A stretch of 64,000 nucleotides of DNA from the NCBI GenBank assembly GCA_036406475.1, contig DASXBA010000075.1, positions 3,525 through 67,524 of the forward strand, written 5' to 3'. This DNA comes from DASXBA01 sp036406475 (GTDB taxonomy: Bacteria > Actinomycetota > Thermoleophilia > Solirubrobacterales > Thermoleophilaceae). The notes under the pieces are model-generated. The model saw only the letters and a list, made by a program, of their open reading frames with translations, made no database searches and was not told where the DNA came from. The position numbers and the translations under genes were made by a program. How positions within the stretch are numbered: the first letter of the stretch is position 1; every line of letters begins with the position of its first letter. Below, piece by piece: positions 23,018 through 31,320 of this stretch.

Positions 23018-26000
23018 ATGCGGGATCTGCTCGACGGCCTCAACCGCTCCCAGCGGGAGGCGGTCACGCACCCCGAGGGACCGCTTCTCGTGATCGCCGG
23101 CGCCGGTACCGGCAAGACGCACACGATCACCACCCGCTTCGCCTGGCTCGTCGAGCAGGGCGCCACACCGGACGAGGTGCTCGCGCTCACGTTCTCCTCG
23201 CCCGCGGCGGCGGAGATGCGCGAGCGGCTGGAGGGCCTCATCGAGTCGCCGTACGAGGACCTGCACGTCTCGACGTTCCACGCCTTCTGCTCGCGTCTGC
23301 TCGCTGACGAGGCGCTCGAGGTGGGCATCGACCCGTTCTTCTCGCCGGTCACGCCCGCGGACAGGCTGGCGCTGCTGCTCGAGCGGCTCGAGGAGCTGAC
23401 GATCAGGCACCACGAGATCCGCGGCAACCCGGCGCCTCTGCTCGCCAGCTTCGTCTCCCGGATCGACCGGCTCAAGGACGAGATGGTCACCTGCGCCGAC
23501 TACCGCGCCTATGCCGAGCGGCTCGTCGAGGAGGCAGGCGACGCCGACGACGCGGCTCGCTCCAGGGCCGCCCGCGAGCTCGAGTTCGCGCGCATCTACG
23601 CCGACCACGACCGGCTCCTCGCCGAGCGCGGCGCCCTCGACTTCGGCGACCTCATCGTGCGCGCCTTCCGGATGCTCCACGAGAAGCCGCACGTGCGCGA
23701 GCAGCTGTCGCGCCGCTTCCGCAATGTGCTCGTCGACGAGTACCAGGACACGAACTTCGCCCAGGGCATGCTGCTCCGGCTGCTGGTCGAGGAGCACCGG
23801 AACGTGACCGTTGTCGGCGACGACGACCAGGCGATCTACCGCTTCCGCGGAGCCTCCCAGAAGAACTTGCTCGACTTCCAGAGCGAGCTCCCGGAGGCGA
23901 AGGTCGTCCGGCTCGAGACCAACTACCGCTCCGGGCGGCGGATCCTCAAGGCCGCCCACGCCGTGGTCGAGCCGGCGCCGGACCGGATCGAGAAGCGGCT
24001 CACAGGGCGGGGGAACGGCTCGGTGCGCTTCTGGCGCTGCCGCTCGGAGCGGGCGCAGGCCCAGGCCGTGGCTGCGGAGGCCGAGCGGCTCGTGGTGAAG
24101 GAGGGCCTGTCGCCGGCGCAGGTGTGCGTGCTCGTGCGCTCGGTGAAGAACGAGGGCCAGGTGGTGGCCTCCGCGCTCGAGGAGCGGGCGGTGCCGTTCA
24201 GGCTCCTCGGCTCGGCCGCCTACTTCCAGCGCGCCGAGGTTCGCGACGTGCTCGCCTGGCTCCGCCTGCTCACCGACCCGAACGACTCGGGCGCCGTGGT
24301 CCGCGCCCTGTCGCGGCCGCCGATCGAGCTGCGCTCGGTGGACATCGCGCGGCTGACGCAGCTCGCCCGCCGGCGCAAGCTCGACATGCCGTCGGCAATC
24401 GCCTCCGCGCTCGAGGGGCCGCAGCTGTCGCAGGAGGGCCGCGACCGCGCCCAGGCCTTCCTGCGCCTCTACCGCTCCGCCAGCGGCGCCTTCGACGACC
24501 GCCGCCCCGACGCCTTCGTCCTCCGGCTGATCGAGCGCATCGGCCTCCGCCGCCAGCAGGTCTTCGCCACGCACGCGGACACCGTCGAGCGGCTGCGGAA
24601 CATCGCAAAGCTGTCCGAGATCGCGCGGGCCTACATGCAGCGCGAGCCGCAGGCCACGGTCCGCGACTTCACCCGCTATCTCTGCGCGGTGGCCGAGTCG
24701 GGGCTGCGCGAGGAGGAGGCCGCGTCGCCGATCGCGACCCCGGCCGTGCGGGTGACGACCATGCACGCCGCCAAGGGGCTCGAGTTCGACCACGTCTTCG
24801 TCCTCGGCCTGTCGGCCTCGCGGATGCCCGGCGCCTGGCGCCCGCGCAGCGGCGACGTGCCCGACGAGCTGCTCAAGGAGTCGCTGCCCGAGCCGAGCGG
24901 GCGCGAGCAGCACGAGGCCGAGATGCGGCGGCTGCTGCACGTGGCCATGACGCGCGCGAGGAAATCGCTGGTGCTGGCCTGGCCCGAGGGCGCAGCCGGC
25001 GGCGCCACCCCGCGGCCGTCGCCCTTCTACGAAGAGGCGCGGGCCGCGCTCGAGGCCGAGGAGGAGGTCTTCGACGAGGAGCTGTTCGGCCCGGCCGAGG
25101 GCCTCCATTCGATGTTCCGCATCCTCCGCGACGAGCTGCTCGACACCGTGGCGAGCGTCGGCGGCCGGCTCGGCGAGATGCGGCTCGACACCTACCTCGA
25201 CGTGGACCAGGCCGTTGCCCGCTACCTCGAGCTGCTCAAGGTCGCGGCGCTGATCGAGCGAGCCAAGGAGGGCCAGGAGGTGGGCGAGGCGCTGACCGCC
25301 GTGAACGACATCCTCAGCCAGGTCGCGACGGCGGAGCAGCGAGAGATCATGGCCGCGTCGGCGCTGGACGACTGGCTCCGCGACGCGGGCCGCGAGGCGT
25401 TACCGCGGCGTCCGGTGGTCGCCGGTAACGGCTCGGAGCCCTCGCTCGACCCGTTCATCCCCCGCCGCGGCGGCGGCCTGATGCTCTCCGCCTCCGACAT
25501 CGACACGTACCGGATCTGCCCGCTCAAGTACAAGTTCGCGCGGGTCTTCCGGATCCCGCAGGAGCCGACCATCCACCAGCGCTTCGGGATCGTCGTGCAC
25601 CAGGTGCTCGAGCGCTTCCACTCGATGGGCGGCGGCTCGCTCGAGCAGCTGATGGAGCTGTTCGAGGCATCCTGGCGCCGCGCCGGCTTCGGCGACTCGG
25701 ACGACGAGCAGCAGTTCCGCGGCCGCGCCGTGGACGCGCTCGAGCGCTACTGGGAGGACGACCGCTCGAGCGACGCCAAGCCGGTCTGGTTCGAGCGCAG
25801 CTTCGCGTTCAGGCTCGGCGACCACCTGCTGCGCGGCCGCGTCGACCGGGTCGACCAGCGCCCCGACGGCTCATACGAGCTGATCGACTACAAGACCGGC
25901 AAGTCGAAGACCGAGGACGAGCTCCGCGAGGACGTCCAGCTCTCGCTCTACCAGATGGGCGCGCGCGAGTCGTGGCGGCTGGAGACCTCCGCCCAGAGCT

Positions 26001-26185
26001 ACTTCTACGTGCTGAGCGGCGAGAAGGTCCCGGTGGAGCACTCGCCCGAGGAGCTCGAGCGGGTCAAGGCGACCGTGGCGGAGATCGCCGACGGGATCAT
26101 GAAGCAGGAGTTCGAGCCGAAGCCCTCGTACGAGGTCTGCTCGTTCTGCGACTACAGGATCATTTGCCCAGCTGCTGAGAAATAG
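23018..26185 (+). CDS. UvrD/Rep-type helicase fused to AddB/RecB-like nuclease
   Basis: 1055 residues. SF1A helicase: Q-motif LNRSQREAV, Walker A GAGTGKTHT, Walker B DEYQDTN, QAIYRFRGA, TNYRSG, TMHAAKGLEFDHVFV and VAMTRARKSL. The C-terminal ~230 residues form a PD-(D/E)XK nuclease: YRICPLKYKF, RGRVDRVD, YELIDYKTGKSK and CSFCDYRIIC. One Cys in the first motif plus C..C.....C at the end form the Fe-S cluster pattern of AddB-type nucleases. It probably unwinds and degrades DNA in recombinational repair, as actinobacterial AdnA/AdnB do, though no partner gene is adjacent. Confidence 0.93.
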   Translation: MRDLLDGLNRSQREAVTHPEGPLLVIAGAGTGKTHTITTRFAWLVEQGATPDEVLALTFSSPAAAEMRERLEGLIESPYEDLHVSTFHAFCSRLLADEALEVGIDPFFSPVTPADRLALLLERLEELTIRHHEIRGNPAPLLASFVSRIDRLKDEMVTCADYRAYAERLVEEAGDADDAARSRAARELEFARIYADHDRLLAERGALDFGDLIVRAFRMLHEKPHVREQLSRRFRNVLVDEYQDTNFAQGMLLRLLVEEHRNVTVVGDDDQAIYRFRGASQKNLLDFQSELPEAKVVRLETNYRSGRRILKAAHAVVEPAPDRIEKRLTGRGNGSVRFWRCRSERAQAQAVAAEAERLVVKEGLSPAQVCVLVRSVKNEGQVVASALEERAVPFRLLGSAAYFQRAEVRDVLAWLRLLTDPNDSGAVVRALSRPPIELRSVDIARLTQLARRRKLDMPSAIASALEGPQLSQEGRDRAQAFLRLYRSASGAFDDRRPDAFVLRLIERIGLRRQQVFATHADTVERLRNIAKLSEIARAYMQREPQATVRDFTRYLCAVAESGLREEEAASPIATPAVRVTTMHAAKGLEFDHVFVLGLSASRMPGAWRPRSGDVPDELLKESLPEPSGREQHEAEMRRLLHVAMTRARKSLVLAWPEGAAGGATPRPSPFYEEARAALEAEEEVFDEELFGPAEGLHSMFRILRDELLDTVASVGGRLGEMRLDTYLDVDQAVARYLELLKVAALIERAKEGQEVGEALTAVNDILSQVATAEQREIMAASALDDWLRDAGREALPRRPVVAGNGSEPSLDPFIPRRGGGLMLSASDIDTYRICPLKYKFARVFRIPQEPTIHQRFGIVVHQVLERFHSMGGGSLEQLMELFEASWRRAGFGDSDDEQQFRGRAVDALERYWEDDRSSDAKPVWFERSFAFRLGDHLLRGRVDRVDQRPDGSYELIDYKTGKSKTEDELREDVQLSLYQMGARESWRLETSAQSYFYVLSGEKVPVEHSPEELERVKATVAEIADGIMKQEFEPKPSYEVCSFCDYRIICPAAEK

Positions 26186-26203
26186 GCATTAAGTTGGGAT
26201 GCG

Positions 26204-27898
26204 GTGGACTCGCCGCAGTCAAGGCTCGGCAACTTCAGGCTCGAGCGCGAGCTTGGGCGCGGCGGCATGGGCATCGTCTACCTCGCGGAGGAGACGAACC
26301 TCGGCCGCTGGGTCGCGCTCAAGGTCATCGCGCCCGATCTGGCCGGTGATCCCGAGTTCCGGGCGCGCTTCGAGCGCGAGGCCCGGATAGCGGCCGGCCT
26401 CGACCACCCCAACGTGGTGCCGCTGTTCGCCGCGGGCGAGATCGAGGGCCAGTTCTACCTGTCGATGCGCTACGTCGAGGGGACCGACCTCAAGGCGCTC
26501 CTCCGGGAGCGCGGCAGGCTCGACTACCCCGAGGCGGCGTCGATCGTCGGCCAGGTGGGCTCGGCGCTCGATGCCGCCCACGCCCGCGGCCTAGTCCACC
26601 GCGACGTCAAGCCGGGCAACATCCTCCTCGGCTCCGGCGGCGACGGTGGCTTCCACGCCTACCTCACCGACTTCGGCATCACCAAGGACGCGAGCGACCA
26701 GACCGTCGGCCTGACGCAGACCGGCCAGTGGGTGGGCACGGTCGACTACATCTCGCCCGAGCAGGTCTCGGGCCGCCCGATCGATGCGCGCAGCGACGTC
26801 TACTCCCTCGGCTGCGTCCTCTACCAGTCCCTTACCGGGCACGCCCCCTACCAGGGGCCCGACGTTCACAAGGTCTACGCGCACATGTCCGAGCCGCCGC
26901 CGGCACTGGACGGCCCGGCCGCCCCGCTCGGCCCCGCCTTCGATCCCGTGATCCAGCGCGCCATGGCCAAGGACCCGGACGAGCGCTACCCGTCGGCCGG
27001 CGACCTCGGCCGCGCCGCCCAGTCCGGCGCCAAGGGCGAGCTGAACCAGGTGCCCGAGCGGACCGTGGCAGCCGGCGATGCCGCCACCGGGATCGCGCCG
27101 ACCGTGGCGGCGACGCCGGCCGCGCCGACGGAGATGGCGGCCACCCAGCAGCTCCCTCCCGACCAGGCCACGCCGGCGCGGCAGCCCGTCTACAGCGAGC
27201 CGCCGACCGCGCCGCAGCCAGCCGCGCCCCCGGCTCGCTCGCGGCGCGGGCTGTGGGCGGCGGTGGCGGTGGGAGCGGTGATCCTGATCGCGGCGGTGGC
27301 GGCGCTGGCGGTCGTCGCCCTGAACAAGGACTCGGGCGGCTCGAGTGGCTCCTCGAGCTCGTCCTCGAACAGCGGCAGCAAGAGCAGCAACAACAGCGGC
27401 GGCTCGTCCGGCTCGAGCAGCGACGAGAAGGGCAACGACTCCGATCGCACCTTCGTCTCCCAGACCGACGACCTGCTCGGCCGCTCCAAGTCGTCCTACG
27501 ACGAGGTCAACGACGTCTTCCGGCGGATGCAAGAGGTCGCCGACGGCAACTCCGACGCGATCGAGCCGAGCGAGGCGCGCTCGAAGCTGGGCGACGTGAT
27601 CTCGAACCGGACGTCGCTGAAGAGCGACGCCTCCTCACTGCCCGTCGCCACGAGCACGGCGCGGGAGGTGCGGTCGGACCTGGTCGCGGCCTTCGACGCG
27701 TCGCTCGTCAACGACCGCGACATCGAGAACTGCCTGGAGACCGGCGAGTCGGCGGGGCCGGGGGAGCTCTTCTCGAACTGCCTGTCGTCCACGTCGAGCA
27801 GCAGCGACGCGGCGACGAACGCCAAGTCGACCTTCAAGGACTCCTACAACCGGCTGCGCGGTTCGATCGGCCTCGGGTCGGTCAATCCGACCTTCTAG
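26204..27898 (+). CDS. Transmembrane Ser/Thr protein kinase (PknB-like)
   Basis: 564 residues from GTG 26204. Kinase domain (about 10-275): GRGGMGIVYLAEE, Lys in VALKVI, HRDVKPGNILL, LTDFGITK and SPEQ. A Pro/Ala-rich linker is followed by one membrane helix (about 350-372), a Ser/Gly/Asn-rich spacer, and an extracellular ~140-residue helical domain with one Cys pair (NCLETGESAGPGELFSNCL). The outer part is not PASTA, so the signal sensed is unknown. It follows the helicase by 18 nt and ends in a CTAG shared with the convergent gene. Confidence 0.92.
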   Translation: MDSPQSRLGNFRLERELGRGGMGIVYLAEETNLGRWVALKVIAPDLAGDPEFRARFEREARIAAGLDHPNVVPLFAAGEIEGQFYLSMRYVEGTDLKALLRERGRLDYPEAASIVGQVGSALDAAHARGLVHRDVKPGNILLGSGGDGGFHAYLTDFGITKDASDQTVGLTQTGQWVGTVDYISPEQVSGRPIDARSDVYSLGCVLYQSLTGHAPYQGPDVHKVYAHMSEPPPALDGPAAPLGPAFDPVIQRAMAKDPDERYPSAGDLGRAAQSGAKGELNQVPERTVAAGDAATGIAPTVAATPAAPTEMAATQQLPPDQATPARQPVYSEPPTAPQPAAPPARSRRGLWAAVAVGAVILIAAVAALAVVALNKDSGGSSGSSSSSSNSGSKSSNNSGGSSGSSSDEKGNDSDRTFVSQTDDLLGRSKSSYDEVNDVFRRMQEVADGNSDAIEPSEARSKLGDVISNRTSLKSDASSLPVATSTAREVRSDLVAAFDASLVNDRDIENCLETGESAGPGELFSNCLSSTSSSSDAATNAKSTFKDSYNRLRGSIGLGSVNPTF

Positions 27899-28947
27899 CA
27901 GGGCAGCTTCCGCAGCCGGGCCCGGTAGCGGTCCATGTCGGGCCTCGTCCAGTCGCTGTGCGTCTGGTTGCGCAGCGAGGCGACCCGCTCGTGGTGGTAC
28001 GGCGACGAGAGGCTCTCGTTGTGCCCGATCACGTTGCCGACAGAGATGCCGTAGCGGCAGCGCAGCCAGCGGGTGAGCTTCAGCGAGGCGTCGAGCTGGG
28101 CGCTGTCGCCGAGGATGTCGGCGTCGGTCTCGCCCACGTGCTCGATGCCGATTGCGTGGTCGTTCAGGCCCACGGTGTGCCGGCAGATGAGCTTGAGCGA
28201 CACCAGTTGGTAGATCGTGCCGTCGCGATCGACGACGAAGTGCGAGCAGACGTTGGGCAGCTCGTGCAGCTCCACGTCGGGCTGGTCGGAGGCGAAGGTG
28301 TCGAAGACCGCCTGGAACGTCGGCGTGACCGAGACGTGCTCGACGATCAGCTTCGGATCGAGCTTGTCGGTCGCGGTGCCGTAGTGGCGCTCCGCGTAGG
28401 CGGCCGTCTCCTCCTTCCTCTTCTCGCCGAAGGGGATCGGCTTCTGCACGATGTCGGGGCGCGGCACCGGGGCGGTCTCGGGGGTGGTGGTCGTCCGGCT
28501 CGGTGCGGTCTTCTCGGTCTTCGTGGTCGGCACGGCCAGCGCCGGATCGGTGTCCTTCTTCGGCTCCGAGCTGCCGCAGCCGGCGATCAGGATCAGGGCC
28601 AGCGCGGCGACGAGCGTCTTTACGAAGCGCTGGATCCGCTTGTCGAAGCCGTAGCCGAGCGCGGTCCACACCTCGGGCGCCTCCGACTCGCCGATCGCGA
28701 GCACGCTCACGCGGACGGCGCCCTTGTCCCGCAGCCGCCGCTCGCCCTCCTCGAGCAACGCCCGCGCCACGCCCCGCCGCCGGTGCGACGGCAGCACAGC
28801 CAGCCGGTAGAGGTTGCCGCGCCAGCCGTCCCACGCGGCTATCAGCCCGCCGACGATCTTGCCCTCGTCCTCGGCGAGGAGCAGGCTGCCCGGGTCGGTC
28901 TCCAGCAGGCGGCGAAGATCGGCCTCCGTGTCGGTGGCGCCGGGCAC
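27895..28947 (-). CDS. GNAT acetyltransferase fused through a lipobox-like segment to N-acetylmuramoyl-L-alanine amidase
   Basis: One open frame joins three parts. Residues 1-105 are a GNAT domain (GGLIAAWDGWRGNLYRLAVLPSHRRRGVARALLEEG; WTALGYGFDKRIQRFVKTL). Residues 106-123 are hydrophobic and end in a lipobox (LVAALALILIAGC-GSS). After a Thr/Pro linker, about 190-350 form an amidase_2 domain (NVCSHFVVDRDGTIYQLVS, HAIGIEHVG, VIGHNE) that cleaves peptidoglycan stem peptides. GNAT sequence continues upstream in frame (ARPSEAAAVLALWREAGS), so translation may begin near 29019 (CTG). Either this is a true fusion with the acetyltransferase inside and the amidase outside, or a start/stop was lost between two genes. 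Confidence 0.8.
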   Translation of the reverse strand: MPGATDTEADLRRLLETDPGSLLLAEDEGKIVGGLIAAWDGWRGNLYRLAVLPSHRRRGVARALLEEGERRLRDKGAVRVSVLAIGESEAPEVWTALGYGFDKRIQRFVKTLVAALALILIAGCGSSEPKKDTDPALAVPTTKTEKTAPSRTTTTPETAPVPRPDIVQKPIPFGEKRKEETAAYAERHYGTATDKLDPKLIVEHVSVTPTFQAVFDTFASDQPDVELHELPNVCSHFVVDRDGTIYQLVSLKLICRHTVGLNDHAIGIEHVGETDADILGDSAQLDASLKLTRWLRCRYGISVGNVIGHNESLSSPYHHERVASLRNQTHSDWTRPDMDRYRARLRKLPC

Positions 28948-29023
28948 AGAACCGGCCTCGCGCCAGAGCGCGAGGACGGCGGCCGCCTCGGATGGACGAG
29001 CTGTGCGGACGGAGGGCAGGGCC

Positions 29024-29911
29024 CTAGCTCGGGCCCTCCGGCCCGTTGGGGCCGCGCTGGCGCAGGAAGCGCTGGAAGTCGCTCGCGATCGTCTCGCCGG
29101 AGGGGAGGTTCTCCTCGGGCGGGGTCTCGGCCTCGACCTCGTCCATCGCGCTCTCCAGCCGCTCGACGAATGCCTTGACCTCCGGGTCGCTCGCCACGGC
29201 GGCGCTCACCTGCTCGTCGTAGCTCTCGGCCGCCTCCTCGAGCTCGGTCGCCTCGACCGCCACCCCGGCCGTTCCCTCGAACGCGCGCAGCAGCGCCAGC
29301 GCGACCTTGGGGTTGGGCGCGGCGGCCACGTAGTGGGGAACCGAGGCCCAGAGGCTCGCCGACTGGACGCCGGCTTCGGCGAGCGTGTGGTGCAGGACGC
29401 CGACGATCCCGGTCGGCCCCTCGTAGGTGGTGCGCTCGAAGCCGAGCTTCTCGACGAGCGCGTCGTCGGAGGCGAGCCCGGTGACGGCCACGGGGCGCGA
29501 GTGCGGCACGTCCGCGAGCAGCGCTCCCAGAGTGATCACCATGCGCGCGTCCAGCTCGTTGGCCACGTCGACGATCGCCTCCGTGAAGCGGCCCCAGCGG
29601 AGCGACGGCTCCACGCCGTGCAGCATCACGAGGTCGCCCTCGGCGCCCGGCACCTCGGCGGCGGTGACTGCGTTGGACGGCCACTCGATCCGCCGCGTCC
29701 GGCCCTCCGCGAGCCGGACGGTCGGCCGCACCGCCGTGAAGTCGAAGAACTCCTCGGGATCGATGTGGGCGACGTCCCTCGAGTCGAAGTGGTCGCGGAT
29801 GAAGGACAGCGCCGCGGTGGCCGCCTCGCCGGCGTCGTTCCAGCCCTTGAACGCGCACACCATCACCGGTGCGCGGAGCTTGGGACGCTCGCTCCAGATC
29901 ACGTCTGGCAT
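29024..29911 (-). CDS. PAC2-family protein
   Basis: 295 residues from ATG 29911 (MPDVIWSERPKLRAPVMVCAFKGWNDAGEAATAAL). The PAC2 (proteasome assembly chaperone 2-like) fold signature runs through FFDFTAVRP, ITLGALLADVPHSRPV, EGPTGIVGVL and SLWASVPHYVAAAPNP. In actinobacteria these are conserved proteins of uncertain role. It is the gene just upstream of the GNAT-amidase and may share its transcript. On the minus strand TACGGT lies 7 nt before the ATG, so it should be leaderless. Confidence 0.88.
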   Translation of the reverse strand: MPDVIWSERPKLRAPVMVCAFKGWNDAGEAATAALSFIRDHFDSRDVAHIDPEEFFDFTAVRPTVRLAEGRTRRIEWPSNAVTAAEVPGAEGDLVMLHGVEPSLRWGRFTEAIVDVANELDARMVITLGALLADVPHSRPVAVTGLASDDALVEKLGFERTTYEGPTGIVGVLHHTLAEAGVQSASLWASVPHYVAAAPNPKVALALLRAFEGTAGVAVEATELEEAAESYDEQVSAAVASDPEVKAFVERLESAMDEVEAETPPEENLPSGETIASDFQRFLRQRGPNGPEGPS

Positions 29912-29982
29912 GCGCTTCACCGTACCCGAGTGGGGGACTCCGCGAACCGGGCGGCGTCCGGCCTTCCGCTCAAGATGGAGGC

Positions 29983-30873
29983 ATGTCGACCGCCGTGAGC
30001 GAGCGCACAACGGTCGCCGAACTGCGCGCCGGCGCGGAGGTGGAAGGCGTGTTCGCGTGCTCGCGCAAGGACCGGCTCGCCGCCAAGAACGGCGCGCCCT
30101 ACCTCGCCGTCGAGCTGCGCGACCGTACCGGCGCCATCCCGGCGCGGGCGTTCCGCGACGTGGACTTCCTCGCCGGTCAGTTCGAGCGCGGCGACCTGGT
30201 CTGGGTCGCCGGCCGCGTCGAGCGCTTCCGCGACGAGCTTCAGGTCGAGCTGAGGGCGATCCGGCGCGACCAGGGCGGGGCGGACCCGAGCGACTTCCTG
30301 CCGGTGGCCTACCGCGACCTCGACGAGCTCGACGGCTTCCTCGAGCACCTCGCCCGCGAGGTCTACGACCGCGACCTGCGCGCCCTGGTCGACGCCTTCC
30401 TCGGCGACGACGCCTTTCGCGAGGAGCTGCGCAGGGCGCCCTGCACCCGCAGCGGCCACCATTCCTACCTCGGCGGCCTGCTCGAGCACACCGTGGCGGT
30501 CACGATGCTCGCCCAGGAGGCCTGCGGCCTGCATCCGCGGCTCGACTCCGACCTGCTGCTGAGCGCGGCGATCCTGCACGACGTGGGCAAGACGCGTGAG
30601 TTCCGGCTCGGCGCCGACATCGAGCTGAGCGAGGCCGGCGCCATGCTCGGACATCTCGCGCTCGGCCAGCAGCTGATCAGCGCCCGCGCGGCGCGGCTCG
30701 AGTCGATCGCGAGCGAGCGGCTGCTTGCGCTGTCGCACTGCGTGCTCGCCCACCACGGGCCCGACGGCCTGCCGGGCCGCCGCTTCCGCTCCGCCGAGGC
30801 GCTGGCGCTCTACCGCCTCAACGCGGTGGACGCCGCCGTGAAGGGCGCGCTCGAGCACGGCCTTCCTAAGTGA
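29983..30873 (+). CDS. OB-fold plus HD-domain 3'-5' exoribonuclease (YhaM-like)
   Basis: 296 residues from ATG 29983. An OB fold (about 10-95: AKNGAPYLAVELRDRTGAIPARAF) precedes an HD domain with HHSYLGGLLEHTVAV, ILHDVGK and LAHHGPDG, the arrangement of YhaM/CBF1-type nucleases acting on RNA or single-stranded DNA. GGAGG lies 3 nt before the start. It overlaps the following GNAT gene by 4 nt (GTGA), so they are coupled. Confidence 0.88.
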   Translation: MSTAVSERTTVAELRAGAEVEGVFACSRKDRLAAKNGAPYLAVELRDRTGAIPARAFRDVDFLAGQFERGDLVWVAGRVERFRDELQVELRAIRRDQGGADPSDFLPVAYRDLDELDGFLEHLAREVYDRDLRALVDAFLGDDAFREELRRAPCTRSGHHSYLGGLLEHTVAVTMLAQEACGLHPRLDSDLLLSAAILHDVGKTREFRLGADIELSEAGAMLGHLALGQQLISARAARLESIASERLLALSHCVLAHHGPDGLPGRRFRSAEALALYRLNAVDAAVKGALEHGLPK

Positions 30874-31313
30874 GCGAATACGAGGTCCGGGAGCTCGGTC
30901 CGGACGAGACGGGGCGCGCCTTCGAGGCGATGCGCCTGCTGAGGCAGCAGCTCGGCGACCGTGACGAGTTCGTGGAGATCGTGAACGAGCGCCAGCGGCC
31001 CGAGGGCTACCGGATCGTGGCCGCCCTGCCGGCGGACGGGGGGCCGGCCGCCGCCGTAGCCGGGTTCCGCGCCATGCACAACCTGGCGGAGGGCTTCCAC
31101 CTCTATGTGGACGATCTGGCCACGCTCCCGAAGGCCCGGCGGCAGGGCCTGGCCGGCCGGCTGATGGACTGGATGCGCGAGGAGGCGCAGCTGCGGGGAT
31201 GCGCCTCGTTCCAGCTCGACTCGGCCGTCGGCCCCGAGCGCACGGACGCGCACAGGCTCTACTTCAACAAGGGCCTCGCCGTCGTCGCGTTCCACTTCCA
31301 GACGCCTCTCTGA
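30870..31313 (+). CDS. GNAT-family N-acetyltransferase
   Basis: 147 residues from GTG 30870. GNAT core: VAGFRAMHNLAEGFHLYVDDLATLPKARRQGLAGRLMDWMREEA, where the acetyl-CoA loop RRQGLAG is clear, then AHRLYFNKGL. Substrate unknown. Translationally coupled to the HD nuclease. Confidence 0.88.
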   Translation: MSEYEVRELGPDETGRAFEAMRLLRQQLGDRDEFVEIVNERQRPEGYRIVAALPADGGPAAAVAGFRAMHNLAEGFHLYVDDLATLPKARRQGLAGRLMDWMREEAQLRGCASFQLDSAVGPERTDAHRLYFNKGLAVVAFHFQTPL

Positions 31314-31320
31314 TCGACGG

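Noticed and set aside
21119..25108. 1329-residue open frame on the minus strand
   Set aside because: Only its first 350 codons from the 3' end (topoisomerase IB, to 22168) show family motifs; the rest is antisense to the helicase and phosphatase genes, a usual GC-rich shadow.
26986..27599. Several 60-100 residue frames around the kinase linker
   Set aside because: All are out-of-frame readings of the low-complexity Ser/Gly/Pro linker of the kinase gene.
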